From: Odobenus rosmarus divergens
Lineage: Eukaryota > Chordata > Mammalia > Carnivora > Odobenidae
Reading direction: 5' to 3'
NCBI RefSeq assembly: GCF_000321225.1
Contig: NW_004450566.1
Span: forward strand, 2,314,512-2,378,511
DNA length: 64,000 nucleotides
A program made the position numbers and the translations under genes. Below, one piece after another: positions 22,491 through 33,480 of this stretch (within the stretch, counting starts at the first letter, position 1; each line of letters starts with the position of its first letter). A model generated the notes under the pieces. That model searched no databases. It saw only the letters and a program-made list of their open reading frames with translations, and was not told where the DNA came from.

Positions 22491-23714
22491 TACAACTCTG
22501 ATGACTGAATAATGAAAACCCACTCTCATTCTTAAAGAATGTTTTCCACCGAGATTGATTCCTGTATTGCTGTGCAATGCCTTAGGTTTTCTTTTTTCCT
22601 GTTGTTCCAAAATTCTGATATCAGAAAAGAAGGAAACGGGAGTGGGGATGGAAAAGGAAAAGGGAAACGGTCAAGAACATGTTGGGAAAGGAGGAAACAT
22701 AAAAATCTGGGAAAGAAAAAAACACAAGACAAGGCTGGTGCTACTTCTCATCCTTGAAACTACTGTTAAAGCGTATTCCTGAAAGATATTCCTGTCCCTA
22801 GCAAAGGAACCAGACAAAACGACACATTTGCCAGATATGAGCAGATGTGTTTGCCCCAATCTGTGCTGGGAGATAATAAAATCCTTTGACCGAACTTCAA
22901 GGAATACAGTGTCAGCCTGGCATTATTTAATCTCGCCATACCTGGCAAGCATGGGACAGATTTCTGAGAGGTTTTGCTGTGGCAAGAATAAAAGGATTCC
23001 AAACAGGAAATTCCTGCGGCGGTTCTGTAGCTGGGTCTATTGTAAAGACTGCAAAATCAGCTTAGGCAACGCAGCATTGAAGAATGGCTAACTGCTCACT
23101 TAATATGCCTGCTCCCTTGCCACTGTTCCAAAGCCACAACGAACTGGCTGCAGAGGGCAATACTGCTGGGAGTAGAAGAACAGCTCGAGTTCTGCGCTTG
23201 GACCACAGTCCCCTGGAAGGGCCAAGAGGTCAGCCAGGCTCTGCCTCTTTAAGAGGCATTTTCCGTGTGACTGGCAAATGCTCAGCAGTTTCATCCCTGT
23301 TTAGCAAGGAGGGGAGATGGACTGCAACCATATTCTGCTGAGTTTTAACAGCAGACAGACTTGGTGGATATCTTTCAGGTTTATTCAGCTTTATTCAGCA
23401 CATTCTTCTGCCAGCTGAGTTTTAAAGCAACATTGTTTGACAAAACCAGCACAGATCTCCTGTAAATAATTTGACCATTTCTGCTTCTTCCCACCCCCAC
23501 ATCTTCTAGCAAGGGCAGATTGGACCATATGATGGTATAATGCAGAGCTTTTCTTTTCTTTTCTTTTTTTAATGCCAATCCAGATTTGGCCAGTCCTGAT
23601 TAGTAATTAAACTGCTTTTTCTTTGGGATGTTTCCAAGTCCTCTTTATTTAGCAGAATTCACTAACCCCTAGCAACTAGTACTTCTCCCTGCTGCATTTT
23701 CCAGCAGTTACAAG
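22491..23714. other. non-coding, includes a candidate regulatory stretch
   Basis: No repeat recognised. 22830-23330 is listed separately. The rest has T-rich and purine-rich patches. Confidence 0.5.
22830..23330. promoter_or_regulatory. candidate regulatory sequence (unproven)
   Basis: A 500-bp repeat-free block, GC- and CpG-richer than its flanks, without a convincing frame. It contains a 17-bp near-palindrome TGCCTCTTTAAGAGGCA (23242-23258). Composition alone supports the call; an unrecognised exon is an alternative. Confidence 0.2.
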
Positions 23715-23940
23715 GTGAAGAGTGTCAAGTCTGTAAAGTCTGAGGCTAGACTACTTGAACTCACGTTCTGGCTCTGCCACTGGATAGTCTTGGATGAGAT
23801 AACTAACCTATATAAGCCTCAGTTTACTCATCTATAAAATAGGAGGAGTCCTGCCTTGCAGGGTTTTTATGTAGTTCAGCGTGCTGATGCAGTCAAAACA
23901 CTTAGCAGAATGCCTTGAATAGTATAAGAAAAGCTCTAAA
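23715..23940 (+). repeat. MIR SINE
   Basis: Complete in outline: TTGAACTCACGTTCTGGCTCTGCCACTGG, then CCTCAGTTTACTCATCTATAAAATAGG and CACTTAGCAGAATGCCTTG. Confidence 0.85.
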
Positions 23941-24275
23941 CTGTATCTTTATCTCTCTATGTATATGCTGCTGTTGTCATCATTTGTTCTAATTGTCAGA
24001 AAGTTTTATCATGGTCTTTTTTAAAAAACCTTGCGGAAACTTCTTCCCCCTGCCCCCATATTAAAACAGTAGGCAGCTTTTTCTTTAGAGCTAAACAACA
24101 TACCCCCAGTTCCCTTCCCTCTACCCATGAGCTATGACTTCTGACCCATCTCTAATGGACTGTTTCCTGGCTCCCTGTGACTCCAGCAACGACTGTTTTT
24201 CTTTTCTTCTATCTTGTAATGCAATATTCTTTCCTCTAGATCTAGCAGGAAAAAGAATGTAAGAGGGGAAACTAC
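23941..24275. other. non-coding, no recognised feature
   Basis: Unique sequence before the purine tract; nothing recognised. Confidence 0.55.
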
Positions 24276-24400
24276 AGGGAAAGAAAGAAAGAAAAGAAAG
24301 AGAGAAAGAAAGAAAGAGAGAAAGAAAGAAAGAAAGAAAGAGGAAGGAATGAAGGAAGGAAGAAAAAGAAAAGAAAGAAAAAAAGGAAGGAAGGAAGAAA

Positions 24401-24451
<51 letters not shown>

Positions 24452-24462
24452 GAGAAAAGAGA
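24276..24462. repeat. (GAAA)n purine tract, 187 bp
   Basis: Only A and G on the plus strand, except a single T at 24350. Mostly GAAA units, with GGAA patches at 24341-24363 and 24384-24397. The polyserine/phenylalanine frame on the other strand is an artefact of this repeat. Confidence 0.98.
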
Positions 24463-25214
24463 CCTAGATGTATCTCACACATGCCTAGCTGAAAGGTTAT
24501 ATGAACTTTTCCCGGTATCTCATTTTGGTAGATGAGATTAACCATCTATTTGATACGTAGGTCACTTGCATAGAAAAAAAAAAGAAAAAATTTGTAATTC
24601 TTTTGTCTTCAGATCCTACTTTAGTGTAGCTATACGTACTTTTACACTCAGTAATTGATAAACCTTAAATTGTTAGGTGGCTTTAATAGAAAACTGGATC
24701 CATTAAAAATAAATAAATAAAAAGTCTACTCCTGCCAATAGCACCACCACCTTCTTGAGTCTTTCTGAATAAAGTGACTTATACTCACACAGCAATGCCT
24801 TTAGCTAGATGAGTTATTTACTTATTGGTATTCAATATCCCTGCAATTCTTGTTCATGAAAAAGAAAATGACTGCAAATCAAGATAAGTAGGAAAGAAAA
24901 AAGAGAAGAACAAAAAAGAAAGGAAAATGACTGATGTGCTGAAGACGTCGGTGTGAAATCCTCATCTTCCTTTCAATTCACTCCAAATTAAGCGAATGGT
25001 ACGTGACATGGGCCAAAGTTGGGTCAGTAGTACCAGCTGAATAGATGTGCCCATCTGGTATGCAGGTGTTTGTACTGACACTCCCCAGCCAAATTTCCAG
25101 GGGGTAGCATTTTTGTGGAGCTAGCTCCACACTAGTGTAGGGGAAGAAAAAAAGGGGGACCACCCACTGATAATAAATGGTGCCACTTCTAGGCTGACCA
25201 CGTACCCTCAAAGA
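24463..25214. other. non-coding, no recognised feature
   Basis: A-rich unique sequence with patches at 24573-24590 and 24706-24722. No frame supported. Confidence 0.55.
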
Positions 25215-25655
25215 GGGCTTCTTAAATTTCATATGCATCCAGATCACTTGAACAGTTTTATTATTTTTTTAAAGATGTATTTATTTATTTTAGAGAGAGA
25301 GAGAGAGACCACACCTGTGTGAGTCAGGGAGGGGCAGAGGGAGAGGGAGAGAGAGAATCTCAAGCCGACTCCCCAGTGAGGGCAGAGCCTGACCCAGGGC
25401 TCCATCTCACGACCCTGAGATCATGACCTGAGTAAATCAAGAGTTGGATGCTTAACTGACTGAGCCACCCAGGTGGCTGATGCTTAACTGACTGAGCCTC
25501 TGAGCAGCTTTATAATAAAGGCAGAACCTTGTGCCCTTCCCCAAGAGATTTATATTCAGCACATACCTATGGTATATTCCAGAAATCTGTTTTCAACAGT
25601 CTGGGTTATTCTAATGTAAGTGTTCCTTAGTCTGCAGTTTGAGAAACACTACTCT
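25215..25655. repeat. hAT (MER20/MER5-like) transposon split by a SINE
   Basis: ATGCATCCAGATCACTTGAACAG before the SINE and the later AGTCTGCAGTTTGAGAAACACTACTC (25630-25655) are the two ends of a hAT-Charlie element. The middle (AACCTTGTGCCCTTCCCC) also fits. The exact family is not certain. Confidence 0.55.
25266..25499 (-). mobile_element. CAN-SINE, older subtype, with duplicated A-box region
   Basis: Inverted copy with AAAGATGTATTTATTTATTT, purine body and GGGCTCCATCTCACGACCC. The 5' end carries GATGCTTAACTGACTGAGCC twice (25447-25466, 25479-25498). Flanks CAGTTTTATTA and CAGCTTTATAA look like a decayed duplication. Confidence 0.9.
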
Positions 25656-26149
25656 AAACATAGAATAAAATGGGTAAAAGAACATCTAGAAATAAAAAAG
25701 CACTTTTAGAAAGTGCTCATTATGTGAATATCGCCTGCAACATTCACAAACATAATAGAATATTTAACCAGAAAAACCAGGAAAAAAAGTGTTTGATAAA
25801 GCAAACTCTGGATATTAACAAACCATTTAAAATTCTTTTGTGCCTATCTATTAGGTCCTATACCTACAAAGGGCAACTAAGCACAACTCAAGGTTGAAAT
25901 GCCAATGATACAGAGGTACCAAGGATGGTAGCCTTGAACCCAATCATGGGTTCTTGGCCAATTTTCACATGATTCTTTGGCAACTGGTAACATATCCTAT
26001 GCCCTGGTGTTCAGTGTGTCTCCGCGACCACTATAAAATATGAACAGTGTCCCCTAATAATTCTTCTCAGAACCAAAAATCCCCTAATGATTCTTCTCAG
26101 CAACCAAAAGCCACTTTCCTACTCACTTAACCCAAGATTGGAAGACAGA
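25656..26149. other. non-coding, with a 30-bp tandem duplication
   Basis: Unique AT-rich sequence. The duplication at 26051-26110 is listed separately. Confidence 0.55.
26051..26110. repeat. 30-bp tandem duplication, two copies
   Basis: CCCCTAATAATTCTTCTCAG at 26051 is repeated as CCCCTAATGATTCTTCTCAG at 26081. The units end AACCAAAAAT and CAACCAAAAG. Confidence 0.9.
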
Positions 26150-26310
26150 AAGAAAAGATAGAACTAAGGAAACATTTAAGAGCCAGATCATGGAAGTAAC
26201 TTTGAATCATGTTGAGTTTAGACTTTATTCAGTAGGTGACAGGGATCATTGAAGCATTTTGATTAGAGGAATGTAACGATCACAATTATTTTAGAGATTC
26301 CACATAGGTT
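26150..26310 (-). repeat. L2 LINE fragment (internal)
   Basis: AGATCATGGAAGTAACTTTG, then TAGACTTTATTCAGTAGGTGACAGGGATCATTGAAGCATTTTGATTAGAGGAATGTAACG, matches reverse-complement internal L2. Confidence 0.6.
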
Positions 26311-26489
26311 ATAAACTCTGAGGATTTTGTAATAATGTATATGAAAAGATTCTGCTGAAAACAAAAATGATATATTTACTAACATATCGATGTGATAAAA
26401 TTACAAGTCATTAATATAATTATTCTCATCAGTATAAAAAACAGAATCTAGGTCTTCTCATTAGCCTTAAGGATACATTTCTAAGAATA

Positions 26490-26640
26490 ATGTCCATTCA
26501 GTAAATATTTATTTTCATGCCCGTGTTATGTTAGGCACTCTTCTAGGTGTCAGGGAGCAAAACAGGGAGGGTCTCCACTCTCGAGGTGTTTATAGTCTGC
26601 TGAGACAGACATTGAACAAATAATCAAATAACCTGGGGAC
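26490..26640 (-). repeat. L2 LINE fragment (3' end)
   Basis: CATTCAGTAAATATTTATTTTCATG, TAGGCACTCTTCTAGGTGTCAGGG, and CTCTCGAGGTGTTTATAGTCTGCTGAGACAGACATTG: reverse-complement L2 3' end. It may belong with the fragment at 26150. Confidence 0.75.
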
Positions 26641-27419
26641 TTTCCAAATGGCTCTTTGCTATTCCTGCTATTCCTAGCAATGCCATGCTTTGATTTGTTT
26701 TCACGGATAAGTCCTTCCCTATTCCATCTTTCTTTAAGGGCTCCTAAGCAAATCTTCAGAGGTCTCAAACTCGCTGCCTCCAGACCTATTTTATTTGGCC
26801 CGCACAATGCTGAGGTCTACTTTCTTAAAAAATTTGAATTCCTTGCCAACATAAAATAGGGGCTTCTAGTTTCTCTTGACTATTTGGTCAGATTGAACCT
26901 CGGTTTCTACAACCCTGCAAGTGTCCAGAGTTGCCTAGCAGCTGTCATCTTCAGAAGTAATGTGTTCCATCGCCTTAGCCACGTTTCAGCCCAGTCCCAA
27001 TCACCTCCTGATGTGAAGGCCAGGGACGTATTGACCTCGAGCATCTCCCTTCAGTTGCTATCTTTCCTACACCGGGCTCAGTTCACTCATCTACCTTACT
27101 TGCCATCCTCTCTTATCTTGCCACTGCCACTCTACACAGAAAAGCTCAGCAATTTCTTACAAAATCCTCTTCAGCAAATTCTCTCCCCTGGCTGTACAGC
27201 TGGTCAAGTTTCTAGACTAAGTAAATAATCGAATACTGCTCATCAGTCAATTTATTTATTCAAATATTTCTTCAGCTTCTCTCTCCAACTGTGCCTTTCC
27301 TTAGAGCCATTTGTCTCAAGCAAACCAGATTACTCATTGCTCAGCCCCAATTATAACTTGTTATTTTCTGTTTCATTGTCTTCAATCCTACTAGAATTTC
27401 TGTATCTAGAGTTCATACC
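26641..27419. other. non-coding, no recognised feature
   Basis: A 114-codon plus-strand frame (26884-27228) has no recognisable domain. Parts may be an old repeat I cannot name. Confidence 0.5.
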
Positions 27420-27715
27420 ACCTCTCCAAACTCTTTCCAATTCTGTCTATCCTCAGGTCCAATTCAAATCCTCCACCTCTTCCATGAAGCCTCCCTGACT
27501 TCCAGCTGGATGCGGTACAGCCTCTCTATGAACCTGCATACCGCCCACCTTACCAGAACCTCTGTAAAGCCCTTCAAGCTTCCTACCTCACACCATAGCT
27601 TTCTACATTTGAGCTCCCTGAAGGCAGGAATCCCATTTAATGTTTCCTCCTTTTCTCACTAGCACAGTGCATAGCAGAGAGCAGTGATCATTTGCACAAT
27701 AAATGAAGAGAGATT
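27420..27715 (+). repeat. L2 LINE 3' end
   Basis: CACCTCTTCCATGAAGCCTCCCTGACTTCC, GAGCTCCCTGAAGGCAGGAATCCC, then CTAGCACAGTGCATAGCAGAG and CAATAAATGAAGAG. Confidence 0.8.
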
Positions 27716-28678
27716 TTACTTAAAACTCTTTGTGAAAGGAAGTAGTAGGTGCTGAATGTATCAACTTCCTACAGGATACCGCTAGTTGTTTTCAGTGCTC
27801 AAGCCACATAGAGGGGCACTTGTTTGGGGGGAGTTTTGTAATTGACCTATTACTCCCTACTTTTGCCATTCCTATACATGTGTCCAGTAGAAACATGGTC
27901 ATTCATTCCATGTGTTTGTCAGTTCCTTACTTAGTAATCCAGTCCAAGACATTTTCCCTTTCCTCTCATTAAAATGTTACATAACATAACTTTAAGTCTT
28001 GGTTCTGGACTCTAGAGCCATAACGAAGTTTGGGATTTATCTTGTTTTTCCTTGACTGCAAGCCCTTGAGGGCACAAACTCTTAGCCGTCATATCTTATA
28101 GGACTAAATAAACATTTTTGTTACATGTGCCTTTCATTTATATTTAGAATCTATTTAAGACATTGAATTCTAGAGCTAGAATGTATTCTTGTGATTTTGG
28201 TATGGATGTTAGTTTCTATCCTTGGAAAGGCTATATGCTTTCCTATAAAATGAGAAAAACAGAAATATATGCCAAAAAGTTCAATTTCTTCAGTTTCACA
28301 CAGTTAGTTACTGGAATCATCTGGACTATTTCAGTTGTGAGTGGAATGAGCAGAAAATGTAAGTTTTATCATTTTGAAAATGATCTTGTCTACCCACCCA
28401 CTGCTCTAGGCAAGAGTGTCCTGAGGTCACCAGTTACCAGTTCAGCTGTTCAATTAGCACCTTTTGAGAGCTGAGAGATGTGTGCTCAAGCACCTGAGGC
28501 ACACACACAAAATTTCCCTGTTCACTACTTATCAGTTTCACTTCCAAGGTCAAAGGAGATTAATAATTTTTTTTTTCTTTTTATAAGGCAGCCTTTCAAT
28601 CACAATCTTGGATTCCAACAATCTTGCTCCCACACTTCTGGTCTGTACTTTATTCTATGTCAGCAAGCCATTTTAAAA

Positions 28679-28709
<31 letters not shown>

Positions 28710-29445
28710 AAAAATAAAATAAAAACACTTCTCTTCTGGAGGGTGAAAGGTTTCAGAGCCCAACGCACCCACAGACGGATCACTTAGAACTACCCAGCCT
28801 AGTCACAGAGTCCATCCAACTTGGCAAATTATGATGTGAGAGCCTGTTTTTTAGTTCCAACCTGTTTCATACTCAGGCTAGCCCAGCCATTTCCCTTATT
28901 TCCAATTCTTGGGGATGCCAGATCCTTTCTGGCTGAATCCCAGCCACATGCCCTAAACTCAAGGCACAGCTTCACTTCTCTGCCTCAACCTGAAGCCCAT
29001 AAGCTGATGGCTTCTCCTCTTGTTGTTTTTGTCACGAGACCCTCCTGAACGCGTCTTAGCACACAGTCCAGGTCTTTCTCCACCAATTCCTGTCCCCGTC
29101 TGCCCTTAACTCAAATCTCATTTCCTCCCTCTTTGCTGTTTCTGAGCAGACTCACTAGTTCTCTTTCTCTCCCAAAACTGGCCAGTCACACGGTGTCCTG
29201 GTCTCATTTCCTGATGTCAGTCAGCCCCAACTCGTCTTAAGCTCCTGTTGATAAATGGCAGGCTCTTTTTATGATTGTTGGCCAAACCCTTGTGTTTCTA
29301 ATATAGGGAATAAAGAGGTGAAAAAAACTTAAAAGTCCTTCCGTCAATGTTAGCAGAGAATGGGGAGATCAACAAAGTCACTAAGCTTCCAATACTTGTT
29401 ATTCAATACATAGAAATAAAAAGCAGATAATAAGGTAATATTTCT
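27716..29445. other. non-coding, with weak L2-like tail and (AAAT)n
   Basis: 28030-28125 (CCCTTGAGGGCACAAACTC, then ACTAAATAAACA) may be an old L2 end. An (AAAT)n run is at 28675-28724. Frames of up to 103 codons (28163-28474) show no family. Confidence 0.5.
28675..28724. repeat. (AAAT)n microsatellite
   Basis: AAATAAATAAAT units for about 50 bp, with irregular ends. No SINE body is attached. Confidence 0.9.
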
Positions 29446-29637
29446 CAAAGTGTGGTTCGACAGACTACCTGTCTCGGAATGATTTGCGGGAAGAGGAGGG
29501 GGGCAGGTTGTTGCTTGATAAAATCCTGGGCTCTACCCCAGATAGACAGAACCAAAATCTCTGAGGACCTACTAAGAATCTGAGTTTTTGACAAACTCCC
29601 AGTTCTTCTAACGCACATTCAAACTTAAGAACAACAC
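29446..29637. repeat. hAT (MER20-like) transposon
   Basis: TCTCAAAGTGTGGTTCGACAG, then GGGCTCTACCCCAGATAGACAGAACC, TCTGAGTTTTTGACAAACTCCC and CGCACATTCAAACTTAAGAAC: the ends and middle fit a MER20-type element. Confidence 0.65.
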
Positions 29638-29729
29638 ACAAGTATCTCTATTGTCCTTTAAAAGCAATTATTCTTTATGCCATATTTGTTCCATGCCAGT
29701 CTTTAGGTTTCTTTTGTCCTCAATATGGT

Positions 29730-29845
29730 ATTTAATATGTGCTTTTATAGAGACAGGAGATATACTAGAGAATGATCAAACAAGTTCCTTCCTCATGAAT
29801 CTTACATTCTGGTCAGAACAACAGAGATCCATGGTCATCATAGCA
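29730..29845 (-). repeat. L2 LINE fragment
   Basis: TATACTAGAGAATGATCAAACAAGTTCCTTCCTCATGAATCTTACATTCTGGTCAG fits reverse-complement L2. Confidence 0.55.
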
Positions 29846-30167
29846 AGAAAATCAAATGAAAATTGATGAAGAGTCTCGGCCACTTCTTGAGGAACAAAGA
29901 TTATGTACAAATACACGCAAATGCATTTGTGTATATATATGTATTTTATATGTAAATATAGGTGTATTTTATATGTATTTCTATAGTCATATAAAATAAG
30001 AAAACATAAAATGACAAATTTGCAATAGCTAGAACATTGGGGCCTTGTTCTTTTAATTCCGAGGAATTGCTTTAGATTCTTCTAGAATGTTTTCATAGTA
30101 TTACTTTAGAGACTTTTGTATAGGCTATAAAAAATGTATCCATTCTTACTGAGATTAAAAATTTTAG
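29846..30167. other. AT-rich non-coding stretch
   Basis: TATA/TATGTA-rich from about 29930 to 29995, resembling a degenerate microsatellite. Nothing else. Confidence 0.6.
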
Positions 30168-30268
30168 GGGGTGCCTGGCTGGCTCAGTCAGTAGAGCATG
30201 TGACTCTTGATTTGCGGGTCTTGAGTTTGATCGCCGCATTGGGCATAGAGATTACTTTAAAAAAATTA
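30168..30268 (+). mobile_element. short CAN-SINE relative lacking the CT-rich body
   Basis: GGGGTGCCTGGCTGGCTCAGTCAGTAGAGCATGTGACTCTTGATTTGCGGGTCTTGAGTTTGATC, then GGGCATAGAGATTACTTTAAAAAAA. The tRNA-like head goes directly to the tail, as in older short CAN-SINE forms. Confidence 0.85.
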
Positions 30269-30884
30269 AATACCAAGCAGTAGGAGAGAAATTCTTAGTG
30301 AAGAACATAGATCTCAATGTACCCATCAGAAATGCAGCACCAAGAGAAAACATGTGATTTGGCGAACAGGCACCAGAGCATGTATCCAGAGCTGGATGTG
30401 TGCACATGCCTACTCCCCAGCCTTCAAGACAGACAATTACTACAAACCCACACACAGACTGACTTGAAATTGCTGGGTCTTCTCTCTCTCTCTCTCCCTC
30501 TATATGAGAGAGAGAGTCATGAAGTAGAAATGAAGGGAGGGAAAGGATGAAAAGCATGAAAGCATCTCTGAGCCAAGCTACCAGATTACCTCAAACTCTT
30601 TGCTCTTGCACAAAGATATATTTCATTTGGCAGTGTGAATATATGTGTGACCAACACGAATGCTGAGGATTTAAAAATCAGCCAGCAATCCCTGGGCCAT
30701 TTCAGCTGTGTTTCTATTTCACAGGGCCTCTTGGGGACTGCTGGGAGCAGGTGTGAAGTTCCAGTTTATTAACAAGTTAAGTCAATGTGGCTGTGCATTT
30801 TGAGAGGCCTAATAGACTGGCCAATCTCAATGAATATAGAGTAGCACTGCACTGGAAAGACATAAAAAAATTAAAAATACTATC
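30269..30884. other. non-coding, with a (TC)n/(GA)n hairpin
   Basis: TC repeats at 30478-30495 face GAGAGAGAGAG at 30506-30516 across a short TATATG spacer and can form a hairpin. Otherwise unique. Confidence 0.55.
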
Positions 30885-30995
30885 ACTGTTACTATTACAA
30901 AATGCACCTGTTAGATGTGTACTATATTTCAGGCATTGTGCTAAGTGATTTAGAAGCATCGCCAAGTTTATTAAATTGTTTAGATAAATTAGTAA
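30885..30995 (-). repeat. MIR or L2 fragment
   Basis: ATATTTCAGGCATTGTGCTAAGTGATTTAGAAG, followed by a Lys-rich-looking AT tail, fits reverse-complement MIR/L2 3' ends. Too short to separate them. Confidence 0.5.
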
Positions 30996-31682
30996 AGATT
31001 TTTTTTCTAGACAAAGAACATTGAAATTATAGTTGACTGTGGGGATCCAGCCTGTGTCAAAGAGAATCTCTAGTTTGTCTTCTCTACATATTGGTCTACT
31101 TAATTTCTTGCTTTGCTTTGCCAACGGAGCTTAAAATTTGGGCCATGCCTATCTGCTGAGTGCAGTGTAACCTATGAGGCTTGATTATCCGTGAAAAGTT
31201 TTCGGAAGGCTCTAATCTCCACCATGGTAGATAGAATGTTAACATTTATTTTACTGTATTTGAGAGGGCACCAGAAGGGAGAAAGTAGAACATAAAGTAT
31301 TAGCATTAGACACAACTTTAAGAACTACTTAATCCAGCCCCCTAATTTTTAATTAAAAAAGAATGAGGACCAAAGACAAACTCTGATTTTGTATGGTCTT
31401 CCATATTTCCTTTTGTGTTCAGGCTTTTGCTCCAACCACCTGGCTTTCAACACAGTTCTCAGCCAAATAGAAGTCATCTGCTGTTTTTGTCCTTTCTAGA
31501 ACATTTTGCCTATGTAGCCAGCTCACAGGACTAAGAGGCTAGAAAAGCCACCAGTTTCTTCATAACTGATAGCCATTCTGGCATACTCAGAACAATAAGT
31601 AATTATAATTGTGGCTGGCTGGAATGGGTTTTATAACTTGGAAGTGTTAAAGTTTAGTTGGACTAAAATTGATGCATTATGG
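30996..31682. other. non-coding, no recognised feature
   Basis: Unique sequence; nothing recognised. Confidence 0.6.
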
Positions 31683-31985
31683 CACTAGCCACATTAAAAA
31701 AATCATAAAAAGTAACAGCTGGAATTAATTTTAACAATATATTTTAGTTAACCCAATATATAAAAAACATTATCATTTGAGCATATAATCAATATAAAAA
31801 CTATCAATGAGGTATTTTACATTCTTTTTTCATACGAAGTTTTCAGTATCTGTGTGTATGTATTTTACACATACAGATTTTGTACTTACAACACTTAATC
31901 TTAGTTAAGACCAGCCACATTTCAGGTGCTCAATAGCCACATGCAGCTGGTGGCTACTATATTGGACGGTGCAATTCTAGAAGCT
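31683..31985 (+). repeat. old DNA transposon (hAT-like), copy A
   Basis: CACTAGCCACATTAAAAAAA, AATTAATTTTAACAATATATTTTAG, CAGCCACATTTCAGGTGCTCAATAGCCACATG and GTGGCTACTATATTGGACGG. The same order recurs at 60150-60720, so the family is visible inside the window. Family name uncertain. Confidence 0.65.
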
Positions 31986-32464
31986 TCCAGCTTTAATAAC
32001 TTGATGCCTCTGATGTATGGGCTCTGAATATAGTGGGGATAGAATTATGGATAAAAGAAGATACATGTAAATAATGACTCCCATTATCCTGACTTATATT
32101 TGTGTCAAGTGCATCCATAATAAAACCTCTCCATTCACAATTGTTATTGGAGGGTGGAGGATGGGAAACGTGTTCTGCTACCACGTGGATTTCTGATCAT
32201 TTAGCTCACTATTGAAAGCTGTGTGAAGTTTCTTCTAACGCTTTCCCGTTCCTTTTATAAACCAGGAGAGTAGTTCAAGCCCATGTATATCAAGGAGAGT
32301 CACAGAAACCAGCCAGCCCCCACAAAGAGGGAATTCATTCTGAGAAGACTTGGAGGAAACATGTGAGTTATCTCCAACTATCTGAAGGCCCATCAAGCAG
32401 GGAAACCAAGACTTGTTCTTTTGTTCCTAAGGGACAGCAATGCTAAGAGTTCCAGTTATTCTAG
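31986..32464. other. non-coding, no recognised feature
   Basis: Unique sequence; nothing recognised. Confidence 0.6.
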
Positions 32465-32680
32465 AGTACCCGCCAGTATCAAGCACTGTGCACGGGCTTT
32501 TAATACATTATCTCTAGTCCTTGTATCTACCTCAAAGTAGATAAGGTTATCCTGTTTTATAAGTGAAAACAAGGCGGAGGGCACAGAGTGGTTAAGCTGT
32601 GCTCCCAAAGTCACACTCTGAGTAACGGACAGACAGGGACCCTAATCTAGGTCTCTCTCCAAATAAGCCACAGTTTCACC
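32465..32680 (-). repeat. MIR SINE
   Basis: AGCACTGTGCACGGGCTTTTAATACATTATCTC, then GAGTGGTTAAGCTGTGCTCCCAAAGTCACAC and GACCCTAATCTAGGTCTC. Confidence 0.75.
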
Positions 32681-32684
32681 CTTC

Positions 32685-33480
32685 CAGTTGCTCAGGCCAA
32701 AAAACTTGAAGCTACCTTTGACTCCTCTTTTTCTCTCACACCCTATATCTAACCCTTCAGCAGACTGCATCTGCTCTACTTTCCAAAATATATTCAGGGT
32801 TTGAGTAGTTCTCGCCACCCCTGCTCTCGCCAGCCTGCTCTAAACCCCCAGCACATCCCCTCCATATTATTAGTTTCCTCCTAACTGTCCTCCCAGCTTC
32901 TGCTCATGGCCGCTGCTGGTCTACATGTGGCACAATTACTAGAGTCATCCTAGAAAAGAAAAGTTCAAGCGTATCACTCTTCTGTTCAAAGATATGACAT
33001 CCTAGCTCAATATGGATAAAAGCCAAGGTTATTATTACAGTTGCCTATAGAAGGCCCTACCCAACGCCACTGCTATGTCCCACCTCCTTGTCAGTCCTCA
33101 GTGACCCTGGCTTGGGGCCTTTGAACTTGCTGCCTCATCTCCCTGAAGTGCTCTTCTCTGAAATATCTGATGAGCTTTCCTCACCTCTACCTCCTTCAGG
33201 TTATTATTCAAAGTCACCATCTCAGTGAGGCTTTCCTGACCACTCAATTTTAAATTGCAACCTGCCTACTGATCTTTATTTTTTTTCTACAGCACATATT
33301 ACCACCTAACAGACCATACTTTTTAAGTTCTTCCTTTCATCTGTCTTCTCTTCTCCTAGAACAATATGAGTTCTGTGAGAGCAGAGGTTTTTTTTTTTCT
33401 GTTTACTTCTGTCTGTCTAGCACCTAAAACAGTGTCTGGCATCTACTAGGCTTTCCATAAATGTCTGTTGAATAAATTAC
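32685..33480 (+). repeat. L2 LINE 3' end, about 800 bp
   Basis: The longest L2 copy seen. In order: CTTTGACTCCTC, CAGCACATCCCC, CTCCTAACTGTCCTCCC, GGGGCCTTTGAACTTGCTGCC, CTCAGTGAGGCTTTCCTGACCAC, CAGTGTCTGGCATC and GTCTGTTGAATAAAT. Non-coding now. Confidence 0.85.

Noticed and set aside
24132..24545. 137-codon Ser/Phe-rich frame
   Set aside because: Produced by the (GAAA)n tract read on the opposite strand.
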